The notes under the pieces were generated by a model. It saw only the letters and a program-made list of their open reading frames with translations, had not been told where the DNA came from and ran no database searches. A stretch of 64,000 nt of DNA. Origin: Kordia sp. TARA_039_SRF (GTDB lineage: Bacteria > Bacteroidota > Bacteroidia > Flavobacteriales > Flavobacteriaceae). Shown one piece after another: positions 25,284 to 34,082 of this stretch (position 1 is the first letter of the stretch; the number at the start of each line of letters is the position of its first letter). The position numbers and the translations under genes are program-made. The stretch spans positions 1-64,000 of the forward strand of contig SMNH02000005.1 of NCBI GenBank assembly GCA_006383075.2. The letters run 5' to 3'.

Positions 25284-25844
25284 CTACTCCACAAAAGTTC
25301 TCACTTCTCCAAAGTTAAATTCTTCATTTCGAACATCTTGTCCATTTGTTCCTGTAAATACAACATTTTTAAATGTAATTACATGGTCGTATGCTATAGG
25401 TAACATAGTTTCATCGTCAATAACTTCAGTAGACACAACTTCTATAGTTCCAGAAACAGCTAAATATTCTAACGTGATAGCAATGTCAGAAGGCAATTGG
25501 TCACAAAAATACGCGTTGGTAATATTGCTTTCCAAGCTTCGGTAATAGCAAGATGCCTGACCGTTTAAATTTTCAGTTCTTGGTACAGGAACAAAATCAC
25601 CATCTTCATTTTCTTCTGTAGTGGTTGCTTCATTGATAAGTAATGTTGCTGGTACTTCTAAAATTAAAGTTTCCGCACCATTAATCTTAAATAACAAGGT
25701 AGTTCCAGCTGGGATAGCATTGTTTATAATAGTACAAGCTTCAACAGAAGCAGTATTTTCCAAATCGATTTCTTCAACTGTTAAATCACCATCATCACAA
25801 CTAAAAAATACACATGCAGCAAGAAGGAACACTATTTTCTTCAT
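25284..25844 (-). CDS. Lipoprotein of unknown function
   Basis: A 186-residue lipoprotein with lipobox VFFSC (Cys16) followed by the acidic DDGDLTVEEIDLE, a common export signal for surface lipoproteins in Bacteroidota. The mature part is acidic and beta-rich with three further Cys residues. No domain is recognised. It lies alone between two plus-strand genes and is preceded downstream by an A/C-rich low-complexity stretch (25235-25283). Confidence 0.65.
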   Translation of the reverse strand: MKKIVFLLAACVFFSCDDGDLTVEEIDLENTASVEACTIINNAIPAGTTLLFKINGAETLILEVPATLLINEATTTEENEDGDFVPVPRTENLNGQASCYYRSLESNITNAYFCDQLPSDIAITLEYLAVSGTIEVVSTEVIDDETMLPIAYDHVITFKNVVFTGTNGQDVRNEEFNFGEVRTFVE

Positions 25845-25916
25845 AAAAAATAAATTAAAACTTGAATCAAATTCGGAAACAAAAGTATTAAGAAAACTCT
25901 ATTTATTTCGAAACAT

Positions 25917-25947
25917 ATTGTTAATAATTTAATTTCGACTATTTTTG
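25917..25947 (+). promoter_or_regulatory. Promoter of the cysteine desulfurase gene
   Basis: ATTG (25917-25920) and TATTTTTG (25940-25947) are 19 nt apart and 35 bases before the ATG at 25983, a good match to the Bacteroidota housekeeping promoter. Confidence 0.65.
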
Positions 25948-25982
25948 TTCATCTTTTTTCCAATCCTATTAACTAAAACTAC

Positions 25983-27131
25983 ATGAAGAACGTATATTTT
26001 GACAGTGCAGCAACCACGCAAATTCGACCAGCGGTTGTCAATCGTATCAAAAAAGCCTTAGAAGAAAACTTCGGAAATCCATCTTCTACGCATAGTTTCG
26101 GGCGTTCGTCTAAAACTTTGATTGAAACGGCTCGTAAAACGATTGCAAAATACTTAAACGCTTCTCCGCAAGAAATTATATTTACTTCCGGCGGAACGGA
26201 AGCTGATAATATGGTATTGCGCTGTTCTGTACGAGATATGGGTGTTACTACAATCATTACGTCACCAATTGAGCATCATGCAGTATTGCATACGGTAGAG
26301 CAATTGCGCGTGGAAAGCGATATTAAAGTAGCATATGTGAAATTACAGGAATGTGGCACGCCAGATTATGAGGATTTGGAAGCGTTGCTAAAAGCAGACA
26401 ATTCCAAAAAATTAGTGAGTTTGATGCACGTCAATAACGAAATCGGGAATTTATTAGATGTAGATAGAGTCGCTACCATTTGTAAAGAATATGGCGCGTT
26501 GTTTCATTCGGATACGGTGCAATCTATCGGGCATTTTGAATGGGATTTACAAAAAACACCAATTGATTTCTTAGCAGCAGCAGCGCATAAATTTCATGGA
26601 CCAAAAGGTATTGGTTTTGCTTTTATTCGAAAAGATTCTGGTTTAAAACCGTTAATTTTTGGAGGTTCGCAAGAACGTGGATTTCGCGCAGGAACGGAAG
26701 CTGTTCACAATGTAGTTGGTTTGGAAGAAGCGTTTCGTTTGGCGTATGACAATTTGGAAGAAGAAAAGAAATACGTTGAAGGTTTGAAAAATTACTTTAT
26801 TGACGAACTCAAAAAAGTACTACCAGGTGTAAAATTTAACGGAAACTGTCATGAAGCAACCAAAAGTACCTATACGTTGGTGAATGTTTGTTTGCCGCTT
26901 GATCAGCAAAAAGCATTGATGTTGTTGTTTCACATGGACTTAAAAGGCATCGCTTGCTCCAAAGGAAGCGCTTGTCAGTCGGGAAGCAGCAAAGGTTCAC
27001 ATGTATTGCGCGCGATTTTAAGCGACGAAGATTTAGAAAAACCATCATTACGTTTCTCGTTTTCAAAATTCAACACCAAAGAAGAAGTTGACTACGTTGT
27101 GCAAACGCTGCATGAATACGCGAATTCGTAG
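25983..27131 (+). CDS. Cysteine desulfurase (NifS/IscS-like)
   Basis: This 382-residue class V PLP enzyme removes sulfur from cysteine for Fe-S clusters or other sulfur acceptors. Evidence includes the start VYFDSAATTQIRP, FTSGGTEADNM, HSDTVQSIGHF, the PLP lysine K203 in AAAHKFHGPKG and the catalytic-loop C331 in GSACQSGSS. The length and the SACQSGSS loop fit the NifS/IscS group and not SufS. No iscU or iscA lies nearby, so its sulfur acceptor is unknown. Confidence 0.92.
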   Translation: MKNVYFDSAATTQIRPAVVNRIKKALEENFGNPSSTHSFGRSSKTLIETARKTIAKYLNASPQEIIFTSGGTEADNMVLRCSVRDMGVTTIITSPIEHHAVLHTVEQLRVESDIKVAYVKLQECGTPDYEDLEALLKADNSKKLVSLMHVNNEIGNLLDVDRVATICKEYGALFHSDTVQSIGHFEWDLQKTPIDFLAAAAHKFHGPKGIGFAFIRKDSGLKPLIFGGSQERGFRAGTEAVHNVVGLEEAFRLAYDNLEEEKKYVEGLKNYFIDELKKVLPGVKFNGNCHEATKSTYTLVNVCLPLDQQKALMLLFHMDLKGIACSKGSACQSGSSKGSHVLRAILSDEDLEKPSLRFSFSKFNTKEEVDYVVQTLHEYANS

Positions 27132-27298
27132 GTTTAGATTGAAAGATGCAATGATTGAAGCATTGAAAGATTTTTATTAGTCAAGCTAATAGAACAGTAC
27201 GAAAAAATCAAAAATCGTAAATCATCAATCAAAAATCGAAAATATCTTTATATTGAAGCGATAAAAGCAAACTCTTTGTTTGAAACGCCAAAACCAAC

Positions 27299-29131
27299 AT
27301 GATTTCAACCATCGCTTCTCAACAACGACTTTTTAGAATGGTGTACATTCTCGTGTTGCTAGTTGCGTTTATTGGAATTTACAGTGCAATTTTCGACAAA
27401 AAAGTCAGTCTCGGTGGCGACAATGCCAATTATTACATTTTAGGAACTGCCATTGCCAATGGCGAAGGATATGTCAATCTTCATCATGTTGACAAAGAAG
27501 CGCATTATCATTATCCGCCAGGATATCCAGTGATTATTGCTAGTGTTATCAAACTATTTTCTAATGATATTAGTAGTATTAAAATCGCTAATGGAATATT
27601 TCTGTTAGGCGCGATTTTAGTGTTGTTTTTCATCGTAAAAAAGCTTTCACAAAATGACCATATTGCGTTTGCGGTTAGTTTCATTACGCTGCTTAATTAT
27701 CATATTTTGAGTTATTCCACCATTATGATGAGCGAAATTCCGTTTCTGTTTTTTTCGCTGTTGTGTATTTGGTTGTTTATCAGGATAGATTTCTCCAAGA
27801 AACTATTCAAAAATCCACTATTCTTCTTGCTAATTGTGCTGTTGTCGTTTTCCTTTTATATTCGTTCAATCGCCATCGCCTTAGCGGGAAGCATGATGGT
27901 ATTTCTATTGCTAAAAAAACAATGGAAGTATCTTGTATGTCTATTTGGCGGATTTGTCGTGTTCTATCTTCCGTGGTTTTTTCGAGGAATGAGTGCCACA
28001 GGAAACACGTATATTTCGCAACTTTCTTTAAAAAATCCATACCAGCCAGAACTCGGAAAAATAGGATTCACTGATATCTTTGAACGAATTTTTATCAATG
28101 CCGAACGCTACATTACCAAAGAACTTCCTTCGGGAATGGTATCTTCTGCTGAGGTTACATACACTGATGTTACAGCGTCAATTTCGGAATGGTTATTAGG
28201 TTTTTTACTGGTAATTTTAATCGTTTTTGGAATCTACAAGTTGACAAAATTCCGTGTTTTTATAGTGTTGTATATACTTGCGTTTTTCGCAATATTGTTG
28301 ATGTGGCCAAGTGTTTGGTACGGAACGCGCTTTTTGTTGCCGTTACTACCGTTATTACTCTTTTTGGTTATTTTCGGGATGATTGAAATTGTAAAATGGA
28401 TTTGTGTGAAAATTTCATTAAAACATTCAAAAATCACGTTTCCAATTGTTGTAATACTTGGTTTGTTTGTTTGGAGTTTTTTCTACGGAAGTGCTGCTAT
28501 TTCCAAACTACAAGAAAGTGCCACTTTTGTATATTCAGACAATTATAAAAACTATTTTGCACTTGCCGATTGGGTGAAAGAAAATGCTTCTGACAGTTCC
28601 ATAACGGCTGTACGAAAAGAAGGATTGTTTTATCTGTTCTCAAAAAAGTATGTCACTAATTTTCAACGAACGCCTGATAGAGAAGCCCAAATTGAATATC
28701 TAAAAGAAAAGAAAGTAAACTATGTAGTGGTTGACCAATTGGGCTATTCTTCTACAAGTAACTATTTGGTACCTGCGATTGACCGCTATCCGAATAAATT
28801 CAAAACCGTGAAAATGTTAGCCAATCCGAATACGTATTTGATGAAATTTACGCCAGAATTAGGCTATTGGGGCGATTGGAAAGATGAGAAACGCAATGGT
28901 TTTGGAACGTATCTTTGGGAAGATGGACAAAAATACGAAGGCAATTGGCAGGATAATGTGCGACATGGAATGGGAAAACTCTATTTTAGCAATGGAGAAG
29001 TGTTAGAAGGAACGTGGAAACAAGGAAAATTAGACGGAGAAGTAGTGAAAAAAGACAAAAACGGAAAAATTATCGAAAGAAGTACATATAAAAACAACGA
29101 AAAAGTAGCAGTGCTGTATGAAGCTAACTAA
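27299..29131 (+). CDS. Glycosyltransferase-39-like membrane protein with MORN tail
   Basis: A 610-residue protein with about ten membrane helices over residues 10-405. The first periplasmic loop (GGDNANYYILGTAIANGEGY, then HYHYPPGYPVIIA) is laid out as in ArnT/PMT-type GT-C transferases that use lipid-linked sugars. Residues about 405-520 form a soluble periplasmic domain, and the C-terminus has three MORN-like repeats (GDWKDEKRNGFGTY, YEGNWQDNVRHGMGKL, LEGTWKQGKLDGEV). Fusion of a GT-C enzyme to MORN repeats is unusual. It overlaps the GT2 gene by 14 nt; a polyprenyl-phosphate sugar made by that gene could be its donor. Confidence 0.82.
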   Translation: MISTIASQQRLFRMVYILVLLVAFIGIYSAIFDKKVSLGGDNANYYILGTAIANGEGYVNLHHVDKEAHYHYPPGYPVIIASVIKLFSNDISSIKIANGIFLLGAILVLFFIVKKLSQNDHIAFAVSFITLLNYHILSYSTIMMSEIPFLFFSLLCIWLFIRIDFSKKLFKNPLFFLLIVLLSFSFYIRSIAIALAGSMMVFLLLKKQWKYLVCLFGGFVVFYLPWFFRGMSATGNTYISQLSLKNPYQPELGKIGFTDIFERIFINAERYITKELPSGMVSSAEVTYTDVTASISEWLLGFLLVILIVFGIYKLTKFRVFIVLYILAFFAILLMWPSVWYGTRFLLPLLPLLLFLVIFGMIEIVKWICVKISLKHSKITFPIVVILGLFVWSFFYGSAAISKLQESATFVYSDNYKNYFALADWVKENASDSSITAVRKEGLFYLFSKKYVTNFQRTPDREAQIEYLKEKKVNYVVVDQLGYSSTSNYLVPAIDRYPNKFKTVKMLANPNTYLMKFTPELGYWGDWKDEKRNGFGTYLWEDGQKYEGNWQDNVRHGMGKLYFSNGEVLEGTWKQGKLDGEVVKKDKNGKIIERSTYKNNEKVAVLYEAN

Positions 29132-29843
29132 ACTTTCGATTATCATTCCCGTGTACAACGAAGCGGCGACGGTGTTGCAAATTTTAAACAAAATTAAGTC
29201 TGTACAATTGCTACACAATATCAAAAAAGAATTCGTGATTGTTGATGACGGCTCGCAAGATGCTTCTAAAGAATTGGTGAATGATTTCATCAAAGAAAAC
29301 CCGTCGCTGACGATTCAATTTCTTAAACATGCCAAAAACCAAGGGAAAGGTGCATCTATTCAAACAGGAATTTCCAATGCTACAGGCGAATTTCTTATCA
29401 TTCAGGATGCGGATTTGGAATATAATCCAGAAGAATACAATGTGCTTTTACAACCTATTTTAGACGATGTGGCAGATGTGGTGTACGGTTCACGATTTCT
29501 CAACAGAGAAAAAAAACGCACTTCTTATTTCTGGCATTACAACGCGAATAAATTTTTGACGTTTCTTTCGAATATGTTCACAGGATTCAAACTCACAGAC
29601 ATGGAAACCTGCTACAAATTGCTAAATTCAGAAATCGTACAAAAGATTCAATTTTCAGAAAAACGCTTTGGTTTTGAACCCGAAGTCACCGCGAAACTTT
29701 CAAGAATCAAAGGAATTCGCCTAAAAGAGGTGAGTATTTCCTATGAAAGTCGAAGGTATAACGAAGGTAAAAAAATCGGCTGGAAAGACGGCGTTCGTGC
29801 TGTGTATTGTATTTTAAAATATGGATTGTTTCGGATAAATTGA
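29118..29843 (+). CDS. Family 2 glycosyltransferase (DPM1/polyprenyl-phosphate type)
   Basis: A 241-residue GT-A enzyme with LSIIIPVYNEAATVLQIL, the DxD-like FVIVDDGSQDASKE, the acceptor motif GKGASIQTGISNATGEF, IIQDADLEYNPEEY and VVYGSRFL. These match dolichol/polyprenyl-phosphate mannose or glucose synthases without membrane helices. Overlap with the GT-C gene supports a two-enzyme path in which this protein charges the lipid carrier that the membrane enzyme uses. Confidence 0.9.
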   Translation: MKLTKLSIIIPVYNEAATVLQILNKIKSVQLLHNIKKEFVIVDDGSQDASKELVNDFIKENPSLTIQFLKHAKNQGKGASIQTGISNATGEFLIIQDADLEYNPEEYNVLLQPILDDVADVVYGSRFLNREKKRTSYFWHYNANKFLTFLSNMFTGFKLTDMETCYKLLNSEIVQKIQFSEKRFGFEPEVTAKLSRIKGIRLKEVSISYESRRYNEGKKIGWKDGVRAVYCILKYGLFRIN

Positions 29844-29864
29844 AAACTTTAAATTGGATAAATT

Positions 29865-30818
29865 TTGAAAAAAATAGACTTTAATAATAAAACCTGTATA
29901 TATCTTGATCAATTTGTTATAAGTGATATAATTGAAGCAAAAAATCCTTTATGGAGTCAAATAAAAAATCTTTTAGAAATTAATCATACAAGAGGAAATA
30001 TATATTGTCCTGTGTCTATTGAACATATTTTAGAAACAGTTAAAAAAGACTTGAAAGGAGCTATTAAACATGATTCATATTATAGGAAACTTTCAGATAA
30101 TTATCTTTTCAAAACAGAGCCTTTTTTAACTTCTCAACTTATTTCTTCTTTAATTAGAAAGAATAAATTCACGTTAAATACATTTCTTCAAGAAGCTAAA
30201 TTAAGAGAAGTTGATGAAATATATTCAGATATTAATAAGAATAATGAAATTTTTGATGAAAGCTTGAAATATAAGCTTTCTGGTCAAAATGATTTGAGGC
30301 GACTACTTAGTCCTAGACAAAGTAACAAATCAAAAAGTCAATTGATGAAAGTTATTAAAGCAATGGAAGTTGAAAATTTTAAAAACAGATTAGAAGAATA
30401 TATTAAAGTTAAATCTTTAAGAATAAGAGCCGATAATTACGGAAAACATCAGTTTCCAAATTGGATTGACCAAATATTATTTCAACTCACAAACAAACAT
30501 AAGTTTAAGGAAAAACATTTTAGAATATTATTAAGTGAACTAAAAAGAAGTGGATTTAATAGAATACCAACTCTCAATATAAAGTACTCAATAGGAGCTT
30601 ATTTAGCTGTTGAAAATAAACAAGAAAACACTGGAGATCATATTGATTTAATGAGAATTTCCAGTTATTTATTTTCATCAGATATATTCTTTACTGATAA
30701 AAAACGCAAATATGAAATTTGTGATTTAGGTCTTGATAAAAGATATAAGACTAAAGTTTTTTCAGGAGTAAAAAATGATTTGATTGAAGTAGCTAATCTT
30801 TTGCAAAAGATGTTGTAG
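29865..30818 (+). CDS. PIN-like domain protein (putative RNase), TTG start
   Basis: I do not recognise a named family, but the ends look like a PIN nuclease: the N-terminal strand CIYLDQFVISDII places D15 as the first acid, and near the C-terminus D258/D261 (GDHIDLMRIS), D273 (SSDIFF) and D278 (TDKK) match the later acidic positions. The 317-residue size exceeds a bare PIN domain because of a large helical insert (about 60-240). The only start is TTG at 29865, right after an in-frame stop. The gene is clearly more AT-rich than its neighbours, which suggests recent transfer. A toxin or defence role is inference. Confidence 0.6.
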   Translation: MKKIDFNNKTCIYLDQFVISDIIEAKNPLWSQIKNLLEINHTRGNIYCPVSIEHILETVKKDLKGAIKHDSYYRKLSDNYLFKTEPFLTSQLISSLIRKNKFTLNTFLQEAKLREVDEIYSDINKNNEIFDESLKYKLSGQNDLRRLLSPRQSNKSKSQLMKVIKAMEVENFKNRLEEYIKVKSLRIRADNYGKHQFPNWIDQILFQLTNKHKFKEKHFRILLSELKRSGFNRIPTLNIKYSIGAYLAVENKQENTGDHIDLMRISSYLFSSDIFFTDKKRKYEICDLGLDKRYKTKVFSGVKNDLIEVANLLQKML

Positions 30819-30843
30819 ATGCTAATTATATCTTGAAATGACA

Positions 30844-31491
30844 TTATAGCTTCTCCTCATACGGAAACTTTCTACTAGCAATACGCATCATTTTATTGAT
30901 GATGTTTTTTGTGTTTTTCCCCGATTTCCGATTGATGGTTTTTTCATAACGCCACAACAATTTCCCCGTATCTTTATTGCTCAGTTTGATGATGATTTTC
31001 CCGTAATCTGATTTTCCTTTTAAATAGGTAATCAAATCAAAAGAGGTGTCTACTTCTTTGGAAATTAGTAATCTGGAAGTGAGTGAACCACTAACAATTG
31101 CGTCTACTTTTAGTATTTTACAAAGTTCTTGAGGCGCGTAAATGTCTAAATCTTTTATTGTGATTTCCTCTTTTTTTAACAAACGATTGGTCGTATTGAT
31201 ATCTTGAAATTCAATTTTGAGCTTCTTTTTGCGTTTTCTATCCAAAAAATAGCTTTCCAACGCTTGTTGAACGGCAACACCTTCGCGTTCTTCCAAATCG
31301 GAAATTTGCGCTTCGCTGTACGATTTTTTGTCAGACTTTAAATCGAGTGTTGTTTGAAACGGAAGAATCGCAATGATTTTATGATCTTTCGACAATTCTT
31401 CAAACGAATCACTCACATAAATCTTCTTCTGCGAATGTCCCAATTGAACAGTCAGACTAAATAATAGTAAAACAATAACAATCTTTCTCAC
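30844..31491 (-). CDS. Secreted protein, CsgG/TolB-N-like fold suspected
   Basis: A 215-residue protein with a signal peptide ending in LGHSQ near residue 20. The segment HKIIAILPFQTTLDLK followed by a helix with VAVQQALESYFLD, later DINTTNRLLKKE, a CKILKVDAIVSGSL strand and IIIKLSNKDTGKLLWRYEK matches the order of elements in CsgG/TolB N-terminal-like periplasmic proteins. The match is by pattern only. It is transcribed toward the PIN-like gene and away from the TonB receptor operon start. Function is unknown. Confidence 0.6.
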   Translation of the reverse strand: MRKIVIVLLLFSLTVQLGHSQKKIYVSDSFEELSKDHKIIAILPFQTTLDLKSDKKSYSEAQISDLEEREGVAVQQALESYFLDRKRKKKLKIEFQDINTTNRLLKKEEITIKDLDIYAPQELCKILKVDAIVSGSLTSRLLISKEVDTSFDLITYLKGKSDYGKIIIKLSNKDTGKLLWRYEKTINRKSGKNTKNIINKMMRIASRKFPYEEKL

Positions 31492-31602
31492 AATATAATT
31501 TTTCTTTTTCGTTTTTTTATTAAGTTAGTTAGTGTTTGAGTTGTGGAGTCTTTTAGTTTTACTGAAAACTAAAAACTGCAACTAATACCTAAAACCAAAT
31601 GC

Positions 31603-34077
31603 CTAGAATCGAACATTCATCTTCACATTAAACACACGTCCTGTTAAAAAATTCGGAATTCCGAATTGACGCTTGGTATACACATCACGAACCCACGTAT
31701 TGGTAATAGTATTGAAGGTATCAAACACGTTGAAAATCTCAAAACCAATACTAGCATCTTTGAAGCTCGACAACCAATGTCCTTTGTCAAACTGCTTGTC
31801 TTTGTCCACTAAAACATACGAAAAACCAACGTCCACACGTTTGTAGTCAGGTAATTCGCTTTGGAATAAATACGGATCTGCATAACTCGGCGAACCGCCA
31901 GGCAATCCTGTATTATATGTCAAATTCAAATACAATTTCAAATTCGGAATCTTACGCATATAATCTTGAAACAATACGGCAAATTTCATGCGTTGATCGG
32001 TTGGTCGTCGAATAAATCCGCGATTGTTGATGTTTTCTTCCGTACGCAAATAACCAAAACTCACCCAACTTTCCGTGCCAGGTACAAATTCACCATTCAA
32101 GCGCATGTCCAAACCATACGCAAAGGCTTCTGCATTGTTGTCGGCTCTGTAGCGAATTCGGACGTTTTCAAGCGTATACGCATTAACATTCGACAAGTTT
32201 TTATAATAGGCTTCTGTGGTCAGCTTAAACGGACGTTTCCATAATTTAAAACTATAATCATTCCCCAAAACAACATGAATGGATTGCTGTGCTTTTACGT
32301 TCGGATTGACAACGCCGTCAAACCCTCTGAGTTCTCTGTAAAATGGCGGTTGATGGTAAAATCCTCCCGACAAACGGAATAACATATCTTGTTCCCAATC
32401 AGGTTTGATGGCAATTTGCGCTCTCGGACTTACCACAGCTTGTGTTTTACTTTGAATTCCGTCACCATTTACCGTCCAACTATGTGCGCGGACACCAACA
32501 TTGGTGTATAATTCGTGTTTACCCAATTTCGATTGCTTGCTCCATTGAACATATCCAGAAACACGGTCAATTTGTGTATTGTTGCGCGCACGAATCGATT
32601 GAAAAGGTTCTAATGGCCCTTCAAACGCTTCGTATGGCTGATTGTTGCTAAATTCTGGAAATGGCGGACGAATGGAAAATCCGGCAGAATCAATCACTTC
32701 CCATTCAATCAAACGGTCACGAATGTCTTCGTGTGTGTATTTAATTCCCCAATCTATTTGGTTTTCGTCGTCGTCAATTTCATAGGTTCCTTTGTGTTCT
32801 ACGTTTACAATCAAAGCATCCAAATCGTTTCGTCCGTGATTGAGTTGTGAACCAATTCCTTCGCTAAATTCAACTTCCCCCAAATTTTCATCACCAATAT
32901 TCGAGTTAACTTCGCCCAAGCGATATTGCGCTAAAATGTCAAAATGCTCTTGTTCAGTGGTATGATAGGTAGAAGCGATGAATTTTAGCGTTACATCATC
33001 ATTTAAGAAATAATTGGCTTTAAAGGCTCCAAAATAGGTTCGGTAACGGTCTTCTTCACGTCCTTGATAAAAAATTAATAAGGCAATCGGATCTTGTAAT
33101 GTTCCAAAATTGGTTTGCCGCGTCAACGGTTCGTAATCGTAATCATTCAGCGAAATATTCCCCAAAAAGTTCAAGTGAAATTTATCAGAGAATTTATAGG
33201 TTAAATACGTTTGAAAGTCCGTAAAACGCGGTCTAAAGTTGGTTTCGGTTTGTCGGCTGTTGACTAACAGACTGTTATCGCGAAAGCGAATTCCAGAAAT
33301 GGTTGAAAATTTACTGTCGTTGCTCGAAGTCTCAATAGAAGCGCTTCCGCCCAACAAACTCAAATTGACTCTTCCGCCAAAACTGACAGGTCTCCGGTAG
33401 GTAATATCCAATACGGAAGATAGTTTATCACCAAATTTCGCCTGAAATCCTCCTGCAGAAAAATCTACGTTTTGTACCATATCTGTGTTAACGAAACTCA
33501 ACCCTTCTTGCTGTCCCGAACGAATCAAAAACGGACGATAGACTTCAATTTCGTTGACATAGACCAAGTTTTCATCATAATTTCCACCACGCACCGAATA
33601 TTGCGTACTCAATTCGTTGTTGTTGCTTACGCCAGGAAGCGACATGATTAAATTTTCCACACCAGGATTGGCTCCAGGAATCAAGCGTACGGTTTCTGCG
33701 GACAATGTGGTAATTCCTTCTACCGTTTTCCGTTTGCGGGAATCAATCACCACCGCACCAATTTGCTCCGCCGTTGTAGACATTACGGGATAAAACTCGT
33801 AATCTTCGCCGTTTTTGAGTTGCACTGTCACCGTAATTGTTTTGTGTGCAATATGTGTAAAAGTTAGCGTGACTTTTTCATCGGAAGGAATCACGATTTT
33901 ATAAAAACCATTTTTGTTGGTTTGTGTTCCTGTGCCGACAGATGTTTTGATATTTACGGCGTCAATTGGTTGATTATTGCCATCTAAAATAACGCCTCTT
34001 ACGGTTCCTGTTTGCGCTACTAGAAAGCTAGCAAACAATAAAAAGCATACGAAAAGCGTGCAACGTGTGGGTTTCAA
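31603..34077 (-). CDS. TonB-dependent receptor with carboxypeptidase-like domain
   Basis: An 824-residue outer-membrane receptor. A signal peptide ends in FLVAQ (about residue 22), then comes a CarboxypepD_reg-like domain (about 24-105, GTVRGVILDGNNQPIDAVNI), a plug (about 115-225, IPGANPGVENLIMSLPGVS) and a 22-strand barrel ending in FNVKMNVRF with terminal aromatic Phe. It lacks a SusD partner, so it is not a typical Sus-type glycan importer. It lies 5 nt after an M23 peptidase gene on the same strand, and this pairing recurs in flavobacteria. The ligand is unknown. Confidence 0.9.
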   Translation of the reverse strand: MKPTRCTLFVCFLLFASFLVAQTGTVRGVILDGNNQPIDAVNIKTSVGTGTQTNKNGFYKIVIPSDEKVTLTFTHIAHKTITVTVQLKNGEDYEFYPVMSTTAEQIGAVVIDSRKRKTVEGITTLSAETVRLIPGANPGVENLIMSLPGVSNNNELSTQYSVRGGNYDENLVYVNEIEVYRPFLIRSGQQEGLSFVNTDMVQNVDFSAGGFQAKFGDKLSSVLDITYRRPVSFGGRVNLSLLGGSASIETSSNDSKFSTISGIRFRDNSLLVNSRQTETNFRPRFTDFQTYLTYKFSDKFHLNFLGNISLNDYDYEPLTRQTNFGTLQDPIALLIFYQGREEDRYRTYFGAFKANYFLNDDVTLKFIASTYHTTEQEHFDILAQYRLGEVNSNIGDENLGEVEFSEGIGSQLNHGRNDLDALIVNVEHKGTYEIDDDENQIDWGIKYTHEDIRDRLIEWEVIDSAGFSIRPPFPEFSNNQPYEAFEGPLEPFQSIRARNNTQIDRVSGYVQWSKQSKLGKHELYTNVGVRAHSWTVNGDGIQSKTQAVVSPRAQIAIKPDWEQDMLFRLSGGFYHQPPFYRELRGFDGVVNPNVKAQQSIHVVLGNDYSFKLWKRPFKLTTEAYYKNLSNVNAYTLENVRIRYRADNNAEAFAYGLDMRLNGEFVPGTESWVSFGYLRTEENINNRGFIRRPTDQRMKFAVLFQDYMRKIPNLKLYLNLTYNTGLPGGSPSYADPYLFQSELPDYKRVDVGFSYVLVDKDKQFDKGHWLSSFKDASIGFEIFNVFDTFNTITNTWVRDVYTKRQFGIPNFLTGRVFNVKMNVRF

Positions 34078-34082
34078 TAGTA

